A stretch of 64,000 nucleotides of DNA from an uncultured Dehalococcoidia bacterium (GCA_958295685.1 OY282365.1:1798001-1862000), one strand, 5' to 3'. Counted from the stretch's first letter, positions 16,876-26,223 are shown. Translations and numbers: made by a program. The notes: a model not told the origin generated them from the letters alone.

Positions 16876-17616
16876 CTACGCTACTATCAGCTTCGCGCCA
16901 CGGGGGGCTGCGGAGGGCGGGAGGGTGTAGAAGGTGGCGAGGTACTTGCGGTCGGCGATGAGGCGCTGGAAGACGCGTCCCGGGAGGTCGTGGGCGTTGG
17001 CGATGATGGCGCAGGCCATGCGTCTGGTCTGGGACACATCGATCATTCCCAGCAGACGTGCGATTTCCGTGTTGATTGCCGGGCGGCTCTTGTCCATATC
17101 GTCCAGTATCGCCGCGACTCGCTCAATGCCCTGCTCCATCGAGTCTGCAGCTGTGTGGACGGCCTGCTGGGGAACGGACACGAGGCGGATCAGGTCGGCG
17201 AGGTCGGATGCGGATCCGCTGAGCCAGCCGGATTCGGGGAAGCGTGCGAGGCCCTTCGGGTCGTGAGTGAGGACGCAGTAGGAGAGACGGGCGTTTCCGA
17301 GGGCATCGTCCAGATCGGCGGCGGCGACCTCATCCGGGTATCGCAAGGCAATGGCGGCCTCAATGGATCGGGAGCTCACACTGACCGGCAGGCCAAGGCG
17401 TGAGCGGGCATCTTCTTCTGCGGTGAGCGCGGGCATGAACTCGGCCTCGATCACGACGGGGGAACGGCCGGGGGCCGTAATCAGGACGTCGGGCCGGAGG
17501 CCGGGGCGCCCGATGATGACCTGGGTGTTCTCCGAGCGCACGTCGCTGCTACCCAGCATGGCCCTGAGCAGGGCGCCGAGCGCGTTGTTGGCGTTGGGTT
17601 CGGTCTGTCGAGGCAT
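16876..17616 (-). pseudogene. N-terminal fragment of a DNA restriction-modification enzyme (putative)
   Basis: The 246-residue frame has a PD-(D/E)XK-like nuclease signature: RPDVLITAPG then PVVIEAEF (about residues 41-60), with an EAE variant of the ExK element. The rest is helical, ending ..RKYLATFYTLPPSAAPRG and stopping. In type IIG / N6-adenine methylase proteins that I recognise by this pattern, FYTLP-S-AA is followed by the methyltransferase core; here that core is absent and the next gene begins 52 bp on. The fragment may therefore be a decayed gene. It could alternatively be an intact small nuclease-like protein. A remnant is favoured because of the abrupt end. Confidence 0.4.
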
Positions 17617-17673
17617 GGCTTATACTGGCGACGGGGTCATGGCCGTGTCATCAAGGGCCGTATGGCATCCGGC

Positions 17674-19302
17674 TCATAGCTTGGCGTGCTTCTCGTGGAT
17701 TCCGGTGGCGCCGCTTGGCCGGTTGCCCCTCTCGGTCTCGATCTGCGGAACGCCGTCTGCTTCCGCGCACCTGACCTCGAACTTGTGTTGGCCGGCCTCG
17801 AAGGGCCAGTCGTAGCGCCAGAGGACCCAGGTGGTCTCGGACAGTGGGGATCGGAGTCTGGCTTCCCTCCAGGGGCCGTCGTCGACGCGGACCTCGACCT
17901 TCGAGATTCCGCGCGCGCCGGCGAAGGCTATGCCGCCCACGGGCACGAGGGTTCGGCCTTCGCTTTCGTAGACTGCGTCCTGGGCGACGGTGTCTATGAC
18001 CGAGGTGGTGTTGACCCTGGCGACCTTGTCCCAGCCACGCTCGACCCAGTAGCCGTCTCTGTAGTCTTCGACGACCGAGATTTCGGTTATCCACTTGGGC
18101 TGCTTCATGCCGTAGCGGTCTGGCAACCAAATGCGGAGTGGGAAGCCGTGGTCTATGGGTATGGGGTTGCCGTCCCAGGCGTAGGCCAGCATGATGCGGC
18201 TGTCGGACGCGATCAGGTCGAGGTCGACCGTTTCGTAGAAGCCGTCGCCGCTTCTGATGAAGAGGTATTGGGCCTTTTCGGTGGGGCTGACGTCGGCCAG
18301 GATGTCCTGGAGACCGGCGCCCGTCCACATGGTGGTGCTGATCAGGTCTGTGCCTATGCGTCCTGAGATGCACGACAGGGTTACGAATTGGTCGCGCGGC
18401 TCATAGTTATTCCGTAGGTCGTCGATAGTCATGGAGACGGGGTTGTCCACCTCGCCCGAGATGGGGAGCGTCCATGCGCTGCCGTCGATGACGGTGGGCT
18501 CGGAGCGTATGAATACCTTGTAGTGGTCCTTGAGCGGGGTGTACTCAGGGCGGGTGCCTGGGGCGGGCATCAGGGGGTCTCCGGCGTTCGGGAAGGACAG
18601 CCTCGGGTCGGTGGAGACCGTTTGGTGGGCCATGGACGAGGCGGCGGTCTCGATCTCCCTGCGCGCGCGTCCCGCCAGCAGGGTTCCCAGTCCGGTGCTG
18701 GCGACGGTTATGACAGCCGTGGCGGTTCCGACGCGGACGAGGAACTGTCTCCGTCCGATGGTGGATGCCGGCTGGGCGCCTTCGGGGTGATGCTCGGACG
18801 GAGCCGGGATGACTCTGAGGTAGGCTTCCCTGAGCGCCCATCCCCATGCGAGGAAGACGGCGACCGTCCACAGTATCACCAGCAGCGGGTTTATCGTCGA
18901 TCCCTCGATGGCGACGCTGATGGCCGCCATCGGAAGGCCTGCCATTGCTCCCGCGATCAGGCCACCCGCTATGTCCGGCCGCGCGCGGCGGAGTGCGAAG
19001 ACCGCGAAGAAGACGGCTCCGCCTGCGACGCCCATGAGGAACATTAGGATGACCGCGGCCAGCTTCTCGGCGGTCTTTGCGGTGTCGGCTACGCTCACGC
19101 CGAGAAGCGTGAGGGTGTCTACCATCCGGTCGATCCCGAATGTGACGAGCGCGCCGGGCAGTACGCGGGCCATCCAGTCGAAGAGGTCGTAGGGAGGGAA
19201 CGGCAGCTCGGCGAGTTCGCGGGCCAGGAAGAGCAGGGCTATGAGGGGGGCCGTCAGCAGCGCGCCCGTGAGCGCTCCGTATCCGATTGCGAGCTTCTTC
19301 AT
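17674..19302 (-). CDS. membrane-anchored sulfite-oxidase-family molybdopterin oxidoreductase
   Basis: The 542-residue protein joins an N-terminal membrane domain of about 4 helices (within residues 5-160) to a sulfite-oxidase-type molybdenum domain. Between them, TIGRRQFLVRVGTATAV (about 181-197) is a Tat-type twin-arginine motif followed by a hydrophobic stretch, which would place the catalytic part outside the membrane. The Mo-ligating Cys is in FVTLSCISGRIG (about 315), and HGFPLRIWLPDRYGMKQPKW is the SUOX active-site loop. The C-terminal dimerisation domain starts near 430. The natural substrate is unknown; no heme-binding CxxCH is present, so electrons must go to a separate partner. Confidence 0.87.
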   Translation of the reverse strand: MKKLAIGYGALTGALLTAPLIALLFLARELAELPFPPYDLFDWMARVLPGALVTFGIDRMVDTLTLLGVSVADTAKTAEKLAAVILMFLMGVAGGAVFFAVFALRRARPDIAGGLIAGAMAGLPMAAISVAIEGSTINPLLVILWTVAVFLAWGWALREAYLRVIPAPSEHHPEGAQPASTIGRRQFLVRVGTATAVITVASTGLGTLLAGRARREIETAASSMAHQTVSTDPRLSFPNAGDPLMPAPGTRPEYTPLKDHYKVFIRSEPTVIDGSAWTLPISGEVDNPVSMTIDDLRNNYEPRDQFVTLSCISGRIGTDLISTTMWTGAGLQDILADVSPTEKAQYLFIRSGDGFYETVDLDLIASDSRIMLAYAWDGNPIPIDHGFPLRIWLPDRYGMKQPKWITEISVVEDYRDGYWVERGWDKVARVNTTSVIDTVAQDAVYESEGRTLVPVGGIAFAGARGISKVEVRVDDGPWREARLRSPLSETTWVLWRYDWPFEAGQHKFEVRCAEADGVPQIETERGNRPSGATGIHEKHAKL

Positions 19303-19317
19303 CTTCGCCTCCTGCCG

Positions 19318-21510
19318 CTAGGGGCTGGTGTCCCGTTCGGATGGCTGGCTGTTGCTGGGGAAGTATGCGACGGCGTCCTCGCTGCCGATCCTCTCGCGGA
19401 TCCCTTCTCGGTCGAGCAGGTAGCTCATCACGGCGCGGCGCGAGTCGCCGTCCAAGAGGCCGGAGAGGAATTTGCGGATCGTCAGATTCCTGTAGGCGTC
19501 CTCCGGGAACCACCAGCGGTGTCTGAACCTTCGGCCTTCGGCGTAGGAGTCGGGGGCCTCGTCGTCCGTGGCTGCCTTGTTGTTCAGATGTACGAGCACG
19601 ACCGATGGGTCCTCGGACTGCTTAATTATAGAGCCGCCGTAGTCGGTGAGGTAGTGGACTTCCGGACGGTCTCTAAGATACCACGCCCAGGGCCACGAGA
19701 ACCCGCTGGTCTGGTCGATTTTGACTGGGAGGACGTCCCCCTGGCCGCCGGACGAGCCTGTTTTCTCGATACGGTTCATCAGTTCCACGACGTCGGGCGT
19801 CGTCTGGGTGTACACGAGCAGTTCGACGGGGGTGTCGGCGTTGTGGTAGGCAACGGTCACGCCGGCGCGGAGGCTGAAAACGGCGAGCATGAGGGCGAGG
19901 GAGAGCGCGGCGGCGGCGGCGAAGCTGCGCGGGCCAACCACTCGTGCCAGGTATACGCCGAGGGCGGCGATTCCTGCCGCGGCGAGGGCGGCGAGGGCCA
20001 TCCAGGGGCCCGGGTCGTAGTATGCGATGGTCCAGAGCAGTACGGCGAGGAGCGGAACGCCCGGGAGGGCGAGCCAGCCCCCGCGGGAGACGACTCTCTT
20101 CCATGCGACGCGCTCGACGGCTTCGCCGAGGAGTTTGCCCGTGAGTACGATAAGGGGGAGCGTGAGGTTTACGAGGAGCCAGGGCATCTTCTCGCTGGCG
20201 GCCGTGTACATGGCGAGGGTCATCAGCGCCCAGTATGCGAGGAAGGCGCCGAAGGGGTCGCGCCTGCGGACGTAGTAGACGGCGGCGAGCATCCCGAAGA
20301 TGAGTGGGAGGAATTCGTAGACCGAGGTTATCATGAAGTAGTAGTACCAGGGCTGGTTTCCGCGTGCGACGTCCTGCTGTATGACCCAGTAGCCCAGGGA
20401 CTGCCATATGCCGGATGCGATTCCGGCGGGGTTGGTGAAGAAGGTGGAGTATGTGAGAATCCATATCGCCCAGAAGATGAGGGCGCATTTCCACCAGACG
20501 GACCAGTTCCATCTGTATCCCCAATATATGGACAGCGCGAGGAGGCCAGCAACGACGAGGAAGGCTATTACGAGGCCGCTTCCTGCGGGGGCGCCGATGT
20601 TTGCGCTGCCGACGGGCTGGGCGAGCACGAGGTTGGACCATCTCAGCAGAGGTGTGTCCTGGAGGTAGCTGACGAGGGCGGACCACTGGACGAGGGAGAG
20701 AGTGGCCAGCATGGTGAGGAATGCACCGTGCCGCTCGGCTCCTTCGAACAGAGGTCTTGCGAGTCCTGAGCGGATGCCGCGGAAGAGGGTCCTGGCGGCT
20801 TCGGGCGGGGACAGTCCTTCGAGGTCGGCGGCGGGTCTCATCGAGGGCGACCTATGGACGAGTATTTGCAGCACGAGATATGAGCCGAGTATCGAGACCA
20901 GAATGAACGCGGTCTCCTTGGTGGCGAACGCGAGGGCGAGTAGGGCGGCTCCGGCGTAGAGGTATCGGCTGCGGCCCTCTTCGAGGTAGCGCCACATGGC
21001 TATCACGAGGCCGAGAGACCAGACGGCCATGTATATGTCGTTGCGGGCGAAGCGGCTGAAGTAGAGCATGGCCGGGGAGACGGCGATGCCGGCGGCGACT
21101 ATGAGGGCTCCGGGCCTTCCGAGGCGCGCCCGGAACAGCATCGGGAGGGCGATGAGCAGGACGCCCATGACGGCGACGCCGAGGCGCGCGGTATAGTCGC
21201 TGTCGCCGAACGCGAAGAAGATTGCGGCGTTGGATTCGAACTGGAACGGCCCGTGCATCATGGGGTTGTGGGTGTAGCCGTCGCCTGAGGCGAGGTTGTA
21301 GGAGTAGAGGGCGTGGAGGCTCTCGTCGTGGTGCATCGCCCTGGAGGCGAGGTCCCAGAGCCGCATCGCAGCGCCCGCGGCGATCAGGCAGGCGTATCCG
21401 GCGATTTCCCACCGGGCAAGCGGGAGCGGCGTGCCGAGCAGCGCCTTCGCTATTCCCCGGAGGCCATCGACGGAGAGTCTATCCTTCATCGCCTTCATCC
21501 CGGTCTTCAC
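19318..21510 (-). CDS. TIGR03663/Agl23-like GT-C membrane protein
   Basis: The 730-residue polytopic protein has an N-terminal GT-C-like region with MHHDESLHALYSYNL (about 62-76), HNPMMHGPFQF and SRFARNDIYMA, matching the TIGR03663 family. This is a PMT/GT39-like glycosyltransferase fold found in Archaea and Chloroflexota and named flippase-activity-associated Agl23 in archaeal N-glycosylation. It has about 12-13 hydrophobic helices and a soluble C-terminal domain of roughly 170 residues. It probably transfers a sugar from a polyprenyl-phosphate donor outside the cell. The start is GTG 21510 or ATG 21498/21489. It follows the DUF2298 gene by 37 bp. Confidence 0.83.
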   Translation of the reverse strand: MKTGMKAMKDRLSVDGLRGIAKALLGTPLPLARWEIAGYACLIAAGAAMRLWDLASRAMHHDESLHALYSYNLASGDGYTHNPMMHGPFQFESNAAIFFAFGDSDYTARLGVAVMGVLLIALPMLFRARLGRPGALIVAAGIAVSPAMLYFSRFARNDIYMAVWSLGLVIAMWRYLEEGRSRYLYAGAALLALAFATKETAFILVSILGSYLVLQILVHRSPSMRPAADLEGLSPPEAARTLFRGIRSGLARPLFEGAERHGAFLTMLATLSLVQWSALVSYLQDTPLLRWSNLVLAQPVGSANIGAPAGSGLVIAFLVVAGLLALSIYWGYRWNWSVWWKCALIFWAIWILTYSTFFTNPAGIASGIWQSLGYWVIQQDVARGNQPWYYYFMITSVYEFLPLIFGMLAAVYYVRRRDPFGAFLAYWALMTLAMYTAASEKMPWLLVNLTLPLIVLTGKLLGEAVERVAWKRVVSRGGWLALPGVPLLAVLLWTIAYYDPGPWMALAALAAAGIAALGVYLARVVGPRSFAAAAALSLALMLAVFSLRAGVTVAYHNADTPVELLVYTQTTPDVVELMNRIEKTGSSGGQGDVLPVKIDQTSGFSWPWAWYLRDRPEVHYLTDYGGSIIKQSEDPSVVLVHLNNKAATDDEAPDSYAEGRRFRHRWWFPEDAYRNLTIRKFLSGLLDGDSRRAVMSYLLDREGIRERIGSEDAVAYFPSNSQPSERDTSP

Positions 21511-21547
21511 TGCGGTATCAGCTCGTCGAGGAGCGTGGGGATGGTGC

Positions 21548-23872
21548 TCATCGTACTCGGAAGATGGTCACGCCGCCGCTGGAGAAGGCGACGTCCATGA
21601 ACTCCCTGAACTTGTCCAGGCCCTCGGTTCCGTACTTGGCCGTTTCTCGCGGCCCGACGTACACGTATTCAACGCCGTAGCGTGCCATCAGGTTCTTGGC
21701 GTGTTCCCAGTTCATACTTTCGTATACGTCGGCCACGTCCTGCTCCCTGCTGCCGAACGCGGCGGCTGATCCTCTCCACTGGACTTCGTGTCCGGGCCAG
21801 TTGAAGACGGTGGGCACGCCGGTGCTGCGCGAGATCAGGCCGAACTCGAACCACTCGCCGACGGCCTCCATGATGGTCGTGTCGGGGTCGGCCTCTGTCC
21901 TCATGAATTCTATAGCATCGCGCTCGTCGGGGCGCAACTGGGCCAGGTATGCGAGTCCGTCGAGCGTTGGAGAGCCGGAGAACTGGGCCGCCTTGCTCGC
22001 GGCTGCGGCTGGGGCGTAGTACAACGAGGCGACGAGCAGGAGCGAGACCACGGCGGCCCAGGCGGTGGTCACCGCGCGTTTCCATCCACTGAGCCGTTCC
22101 CGCAGGCCGATCCAGTGACAGAACACGAGACCGGCGGGCACTGAGAGCATCGTCCACGCCTGATAGTAGAGCTTGAAGAGTGTGTTCATGCGGGTCCCGA
22201 ACGAGTCGACTACGAACAGCAGCTCGGGGCCCATGATCAGCATGAGCGCCAGGGCGGACACGGCGAGGGCAAAGGCGGTTCCCGTCGGCCCCTCCCGCCG
22301 CACGATCTGGAGCGCGGTGTGGACTGCGACCGCTATGAGGAAGACAAGCGGGAGCGCGCCGAACAGGCGGCCTGGGACGTCTCCTGCCGCCCCTCCACTT
22401 CCGGTATGAAGCAGGGCCCAGACTGCGACGGGCGATGCCGCGATGCCGAGCGCCACGACCATGGCGCGGCCCCAGCCCCTGGAGAGTGTGGATCTCCAGA
22501 AGGCGCCGACGATGAACGGGGCGATCACCGCGAGGTGGAGGCCCCAGACGACGGCCAGGTGCACGGGCCGGGTGGCCGCAGCCTGCACCGGCGCGATGCC
22601 GCCCACAGCGACGCGGAGTGTTAGGTAGTAGGGGAGGAAGAGGAGGAAGGCGAGGGCGATGCTCCCAGCAGCGATGAGCAGGGGGGCTGTCCATGGGGCG
22701 CCGGGGTCCCGGGTTCGGAGCGAGTAGCTCTTGATGGCGGCGACGGCCAGGAGGAGGGCGGAGTAGGTCGGGAGGTCCCACATGTTGGTGAACGCGAGTC
22801 CACCAAGCGCGAGCGCGACGGCGAGCATGTGTGCGTAGGAACCCGGTTGGCGGCGCCAGTCTGCCCGTGGGTCGAAGTCCCTTCGGTAGAGGTCCCAGCA
22901 GAAGGCGACGACCAGCAGGGCGAACGGGACTGACATCACATGCGGGTGGAGGTCGCCCAGCAAGTGGCTGAAGAAGGGGAACTCCTGTATTGTGTAGTCG
23001 ATCCACTGTGCGCCGTCGAAGGTGTTGATCACGCGGGTGGCTCGGAACCACCACCAGAACTCTTCCGGAGTCCAGCCGCGCATCGGCTCTCCCAGAGGGC
23101 CTGTGAGTCCTTCGATCCCGATCCAGTCCCAGAAGCCCTGGGAACCCATAGCGCCTGCCTTGATGAATTCGAGCGCTCCCTCGAGGTTGGCGGCTATGCC
23201 GAGCATCAGGACGGCTCCGATGGATCCTGCGACGGCGAGGGTCATTCCGTATGCCTGAGAGCGGATGACGCCGTATGCCAGGCCGAATACGGCCTGTGCG
23301 GACATGGCTGGGACGAGGGCCATGGCGAGGTTGTATGACAGGTTGGAGGCGATGCCGGTGAGTTCGCTGAGGGCGCCCATCATCCAGTAGCCGAAGTAGT
23401 AGTAGCTGACGGGCGCTCCGCTCAGCCAGGGGTCTTGGGGGGCGCCTGTGGTGGTTTGGATAGAGGCGTTGAGGAACGCGAAGTCCATCGGCTGCTCGGT
23501 GTGGTTGATGGCGGGGTCGTAGGCTCGGTAGAGGGTCCATCCGGCGAAGAAGATTAGGAAGACGACCTCGGAGATTACGATTACGCGCCACTGCTCGCGG
23601 AGGAAGGTCATCATCTCGGCCCTGCGCGTCCAGACGATGCGGCCCGAGAGCGCGGCCATGACCAGGAGCACGGCGGCGAGGGATAGGCGGACGCTGGGGA
23701 CCAGGTGCAGCTGGCTGAGGATCCAGGAGGCGTAGCCGATCAGCAGGAGGCCCAGGGGCTTGCTGACGCTGTAACCCCTGTCGCGGAGGCCGGGTATGAG
23801 CCGGAAGGCTAGGGGAAAGGCCGCCAAGCCGACGGCCTCGACGACGAGGAGCCACCATAGAGGATTCAGCAT
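21548..23872 (-). CDS. DUF2298 (TIGR03662 'YYY') integral membrane protein
   Basis: The 774-residue protein has many transmembrane helices and the diagnostic PVSYYYFGYWMMGAL segment (about 154-168) that gives the Chloroflexota/archaeal YYY family its name. Other conserved stretches are QPMDFAFLNA near 126 and FTNMWDLPTYSALL near 357. A soluble C-terminal part carries AVGEWFEFGLISRSTGVP and GPRETAKYGTEGLDKF, as in membrane glycosyltransferases of the GT-C superfamily. It probably acts with the adjacent TIGR03663 protein in envelope glycan assembly. The family distribution is the best taxonomic marker in this window. Confidence 0.85.
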   Translation of the reverse strand: MLNPLWWLLVVEAVGLAAFPLAFRLIPGLRDRGYSVSKPLGLLLIGYASWILSQLHLVPSVRLSLAAVLLVMAALSGRIVWTRRAEMMTFLREQWRVIVISEVVFLIFFAGWTLYRAYDPAINHTEQPMDFAFLNASIQTTTGAPQDPWLSGAPVSYYYFGYWMMGALSELTGIASNLSYNLAMALVPAMSAQAVFGLAYGVIRSQAYGMTLAVAGSIGAVLMLGIAANLEGALEFIKAGAMGSQGFWDWIGIEGLTGPLGEPMRGWTPEEFWWWFRATRVINTFDGAQWIDYTIQEFPFFSHLLGDLHPHVMSVPFALLVVAFCWDLYRRDFDPRADWRRQPGSYAHMLAVALALGGLAFTNMWDLPTYSALLLAVAAIKSYSLRTRDPGAPWTAPLLIAAGSIALAFLLFLPYYLTLRVAVGGIAPVQAAATRPVHLAVVWGLHLAVIAPFIVGAFWRSTLSRGWGRAMVVALGIAASPVAVWALLHTGSGGAAGDVPGRLFGALPLVFLIAVAVHTALQIVRREGPTGTAFALAVSALALMLIMGPELLFVVDSFGTRMNTLFKLYYQAWTMLSVPAGLVFCHWIGLRERLSGWKRAVTTAWAAVVSLLLVASLYYAPAAAASKAAQFSGSPTLDGLAYLAQLRPDERDAIEFMRTEADPDTTIMEAVGEWFEFGLISRSTGVPTVFNWPGHEVQWRGSAAAFGSREQDVADVYESMNWEHAKNLMARYGVEYVYVGPRETAKYGTEGLDKFREFMDVAFSSGGVTIFRVR

Positions 23873-23908
23873 TGCAGCATTATATGCCCGCGGAGCCGGT
23901 CGTGGATG

Positions 23909-24859
23909 CTAGGCTGCGCTGCCTCCGGGCCCTCCGAGGAGGCCGTCGACCATGCCGCGTGGGTCGAATACGGCGACGTCGTCCGGCTGCTCGCCCGTGC
24001 CGACGTAGAGTACGGGGAGTCCGAGGTCGTCTGCGATTGAGAGGACGACGCCGCCCTTGGCGGTTCCGTCCAGCTTTGCGAGGAAGACGCCTGCGCACTC
24101 GATTGCCTCGGTGAAGGCGCGTGCCTGGATGAGTCCGTTCTGTCCGGTCGTGGCGTCGAGGGTCAGCAGGGCTTTCCGGGACTCGGCTTGGACACGGCGT
24201 CCGACCACTCTGTGGACCTTCTTCAGTTCCTCCATCAGGTTCTTCCGGGTGTGCAGGCGTCCCGCGGTGTCGATAATGACCACGTCGGCGCGTCGGGATG
24301 CGGCCGCTTCGAGGGTGTCGAAGGCGACGGCGGCTGGGTCGGCTCCCTGCCGTGGAGCAATGACGTCTATATCCAGGCGGCGGCCCCATGCCTGAAGCTG
24401 GTCGATTGCGGCCGCTCTGAAGGTGTCCGCCGCTCCGAGGATGACGGAGCGTCCCTCCTGTCGGAAGGCGTGGGCCAGCTTGGCGATGCTGGTCGTCTTG
24501 CCGGCGCCGTTGACGCCGACCATCAGGAGTACGAGGGGAGGCTCCCGAACCAGCAGCCTGTCCGAGGCGCCGTCCACGTCGAGTATGCGGAGCATCTGCT
24601 CTCTGAGCAGATCGAGCGCCTGCGCCGGGTCGTCGAGGCGGCGCTCACGCACCTGCCCGCGCAGGCCGTCCAGGAGCTTCTGGGTGGTGGGCACTCCCAC
24701 GTCGGCGGATATGAGCGCCTCTTCGAGGTCGTCCCACAGGTCGTCGCTCAGGCGCGGGCGGCTGAAGATCGAGGTCACCCGCGAGAGCCAGGCGCTGCGG
24801 GTCTTCTCGACGGCGCGGGCCGTCTTGTCTCTGTCGCTGCGCCGTAGGAATCTGATCAC
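23909..24859 (-). CDS. ftsY: signal recognition particle receptor FtsY
   Basis: The 316-residue protein has the N and G domains of SRP-type GTPases. G1 is VGVNGAGKTTSIAKLA (about 113-128); further motifs are LGAADTFRAAAIDQL, the G3 region VVIIDTAGRLHTRKNLMEEL, the G4-like FLAKLDGTAKGG and GTGEQPDDVAVFDP. It docks the ribosome-SRP complex at the membrane for co-translational insertion. It lacks the long acidic A domain of E. coli FtsY, as in many short FtsY proteins. The start ATG 24859 is 6 bp after the stop of the XRE regulator gene, so the two are probably co-transcribed. Confidence 0.97.
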   Translation of the reverse strand: MIRFLRRSDRDKTARAVEKTRSAWLSRVTSIFSRPRLSDDLWDDLEEALISADVGVPTTQKLLDGLRGQVRERRLDDPAQALDLLREQMLRILDVDGASDRLLVREPPLVLLMVGVNGAGKTTSIAKLAHAFRQEGRSVILGAADTFRAAAIDQLQAWGRRLDIDVIAPRQGADPAAVAFDTLEAAASRRADVVIIDTAGRLHTRKNLMEELKKVHRVVGRRVQAESRKALLTLDATTGQNGLIQARAFTEAIECAGVFLAKLDGTAKGGVVLSIADDLGLPVLYVGTGEQPDDVAVFDPRGMVDGLLGGPGGSAA

Positions 24860-24865
24860 TGTGGC

Positions 24866-25138
24866 TTACATGCTGCGTGGAGCGGTTGGTCCTCGCTGGA
24901 CCGAGTGGTCATCCAGGGTACCACCGACTTCAAACGCGAAGAGTTCGGCTGTGCTGGCATCTAGGGCCTTCGCAATGGCACGGATGTTTTTCAGTGACGG
25001 ATTTCGCACACCCCTCTCTATACCGGAGAGGTACGTCACATGGACGCCGGCTCGGTAGGCCAACTCTTCCTGAGTATCGCCCCTACGCACACGCATGTTG
25101 CGTATGTGCAGGCCAAACGCCGTCTGATAAGTATCCAC
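24866..25138 (-). CDS. small XRE-family helix-turn-helix regulator
   Basis: The 90-residue protein is essentially one Cro/C1-type HTH domain: TQEELAYRAGVHVTYLSGIE covers helices 2-3 (about residues 22-41), followed by RGVRNPSLKNIRAIAKALD. It probably binds DNA as a dimer. No ligand or protease domain is attached. It is divergent from the secreted-protein gene at 25222, and the gap between them contains two direct repeats of TAGACTATCAGTCC that are the obvious candidate operator. It is also immediately upstream of ftsY. Confidence 0.88.
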   Translation of the reverse strand: MDTYQTAFGLHIRNMRVRRGDTQEELAYRAGVHVTYLSGIERGVRNPSLKNIRAIAKALDASTAELFAFEVGGTLDDHSVQRGPTAPRSM

Positions 25139-25163
25139 TTGACGCGAACGCTACCGAAACACG

Positions 25164-25192
25164 TAGACTATCAGTCCCTAGACTATCAGTCC
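25164..25192. promoter_or_regulatory. tandem 14-bp repeats, candidate operator
   Basis: TAGACTATCAGTCC occurs at 25164-25177 and again at 25179-25192, a 15-bp period. Each contains GACT-ATC-AGTC, a 4-bp palindrome around a 3-nt centre. The site lies in the 83-bp gap between the divergent XRE gene (start 25138) and the secreted-protein gene (start 25222). Operator function is inferred from position and symmetry. Confidence 0.5.
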
Positions 25193-25221
25193 AGTACGTG
25201 CTTGAGGGTGGAGACATAGAA

Positions 25222-26223
25222 TTGATTAGAGGATTCAGACTTGGCCTGGCCCTAGTGCTGGGCCTAATAAGCATGGCGTCGGTGGGCACTGGCGCCGCTC
25301 AGGGTGACGGCCCCGACCACTGGACGCAAAAGATCGAGCGTGTCGAGGCTCGGGTGTACTACGAGTATCCCCACTGCTGGACTGCGCTCGCGGTGCATGG
25401 ACTGGACGGGTCCGAGCTGCTCTACAATGCGGTCACCAGCACCGTCTTCGCCGCAGAAGACTTTGAGAACGAATACTTTCTCATGAGCAGAGCATTCGTG
25501 ACCAGCACGGCCCGATCCGCAGCCCCCCTACTGCTCCTGTACCCTCTCCTTCTTAACCAGCGAGACCCTGCGTCTTATTGGGATGTGCGGGGGGTGGGCA
25601 TATTCTCGAAAGATGTGATCCCCGCCGTATGGCGTGTTCACTTTGAGAAGACTGTCTCTACGGGCGACCCCTGGGTAACCTCCAATGCTGTTCCCACGGA
25701 TGAGACATTCGAGGCTCCCAGGCTGCTGGCCCGAGCACAGGCATGTCATAACCGCTTAGCCCTCTGGTCCACGCGGTTTGATGAGCTTGAGCGCGGCAGC
25801 ACCCTCCGCGCTCAGGCTAATGAAAGATGGGCCCTGTGGCGCGATGGGAATATTGCTCCCAAGCGGTACAACATTGATCTGGTGGAGTTGTGGGATGAAC
25901 TCCTAGCGAGCCGCGTTGAGCCGCTCGAGCTCGCCTTGGCTGCCGAGGAGAAAGCTCTCGTCGACCTCCTGGAGCGCCGGGCCCTGATAGCCGATTGGTC
26001 CGGCGAGGCAGTTGTGGACGGGCCTGCCCTGACCATCTTATTCATCGACGCGGACACCGAGACCATCGAGGCTCGGCAGAGGGCCATTCGGTCGCGGCTT
26101 GAGCCACTGCTGGCCTCTCGCTCCGCCGCTGCTGCCGAGAAGAAGCTCCTCGAAGCCCAAGACGGCTTGGAGAACCGAAGTCGGCCCACCCCGACCGGTT
26201 CACCGAGACTGGGCTGGTGGTAG
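25222..26223 (+). CDS. secreted protein of unknown function
   Basis: I do not recognise a family. A TTG start at 25222 is chosen because GGTGGAG lies about 8 nt upstream and the product then begins with a good signal peptide (IRGFRLGLALVLGLISMASVGTGAAQ). The rest (333 residues in total) is soluble, with an N-terminal beta-type segment (VEARVYYEYPHCWTALAVHG), a Leu-rich segment near 100, and helical Leu/Ala/Glu-rich sequence from about 190 to 310. Codon use and G+C are visibly lower than in the flanking operons. The stop codon lies one base before the left inverted repeat of an IS remnant, so the original C-terminus may have been lost. Confidence 0.6.
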   Translation: MIRGFRLGLALVLGLISMASVGTGAAQGDGPDHWTQKIERVEARVYYEYPHCWTALAVHGLDGSELLYNAVTSTVFAAEDFENEYFLMSRAFVTSTARSAAPLLLLYPLLLNQRDPASYWDVRGVGIFSKDVIPAVWRVHFEKTVSTGDPWVTSNAVPTDETFEAPRLLARAQACHNRLALWSTRFDELERGSTLRAQANERWALWRDGNIAPKRYNIDLVELWDELLASRVEPLELALAAEEKALVDLLERRALIADWSGEAVVDGPALTILFIDADTETIEARQRAIRSRLEPLLASRSAAAAEKKLLEAQDGLENRSRPTPTGSPRLGWW

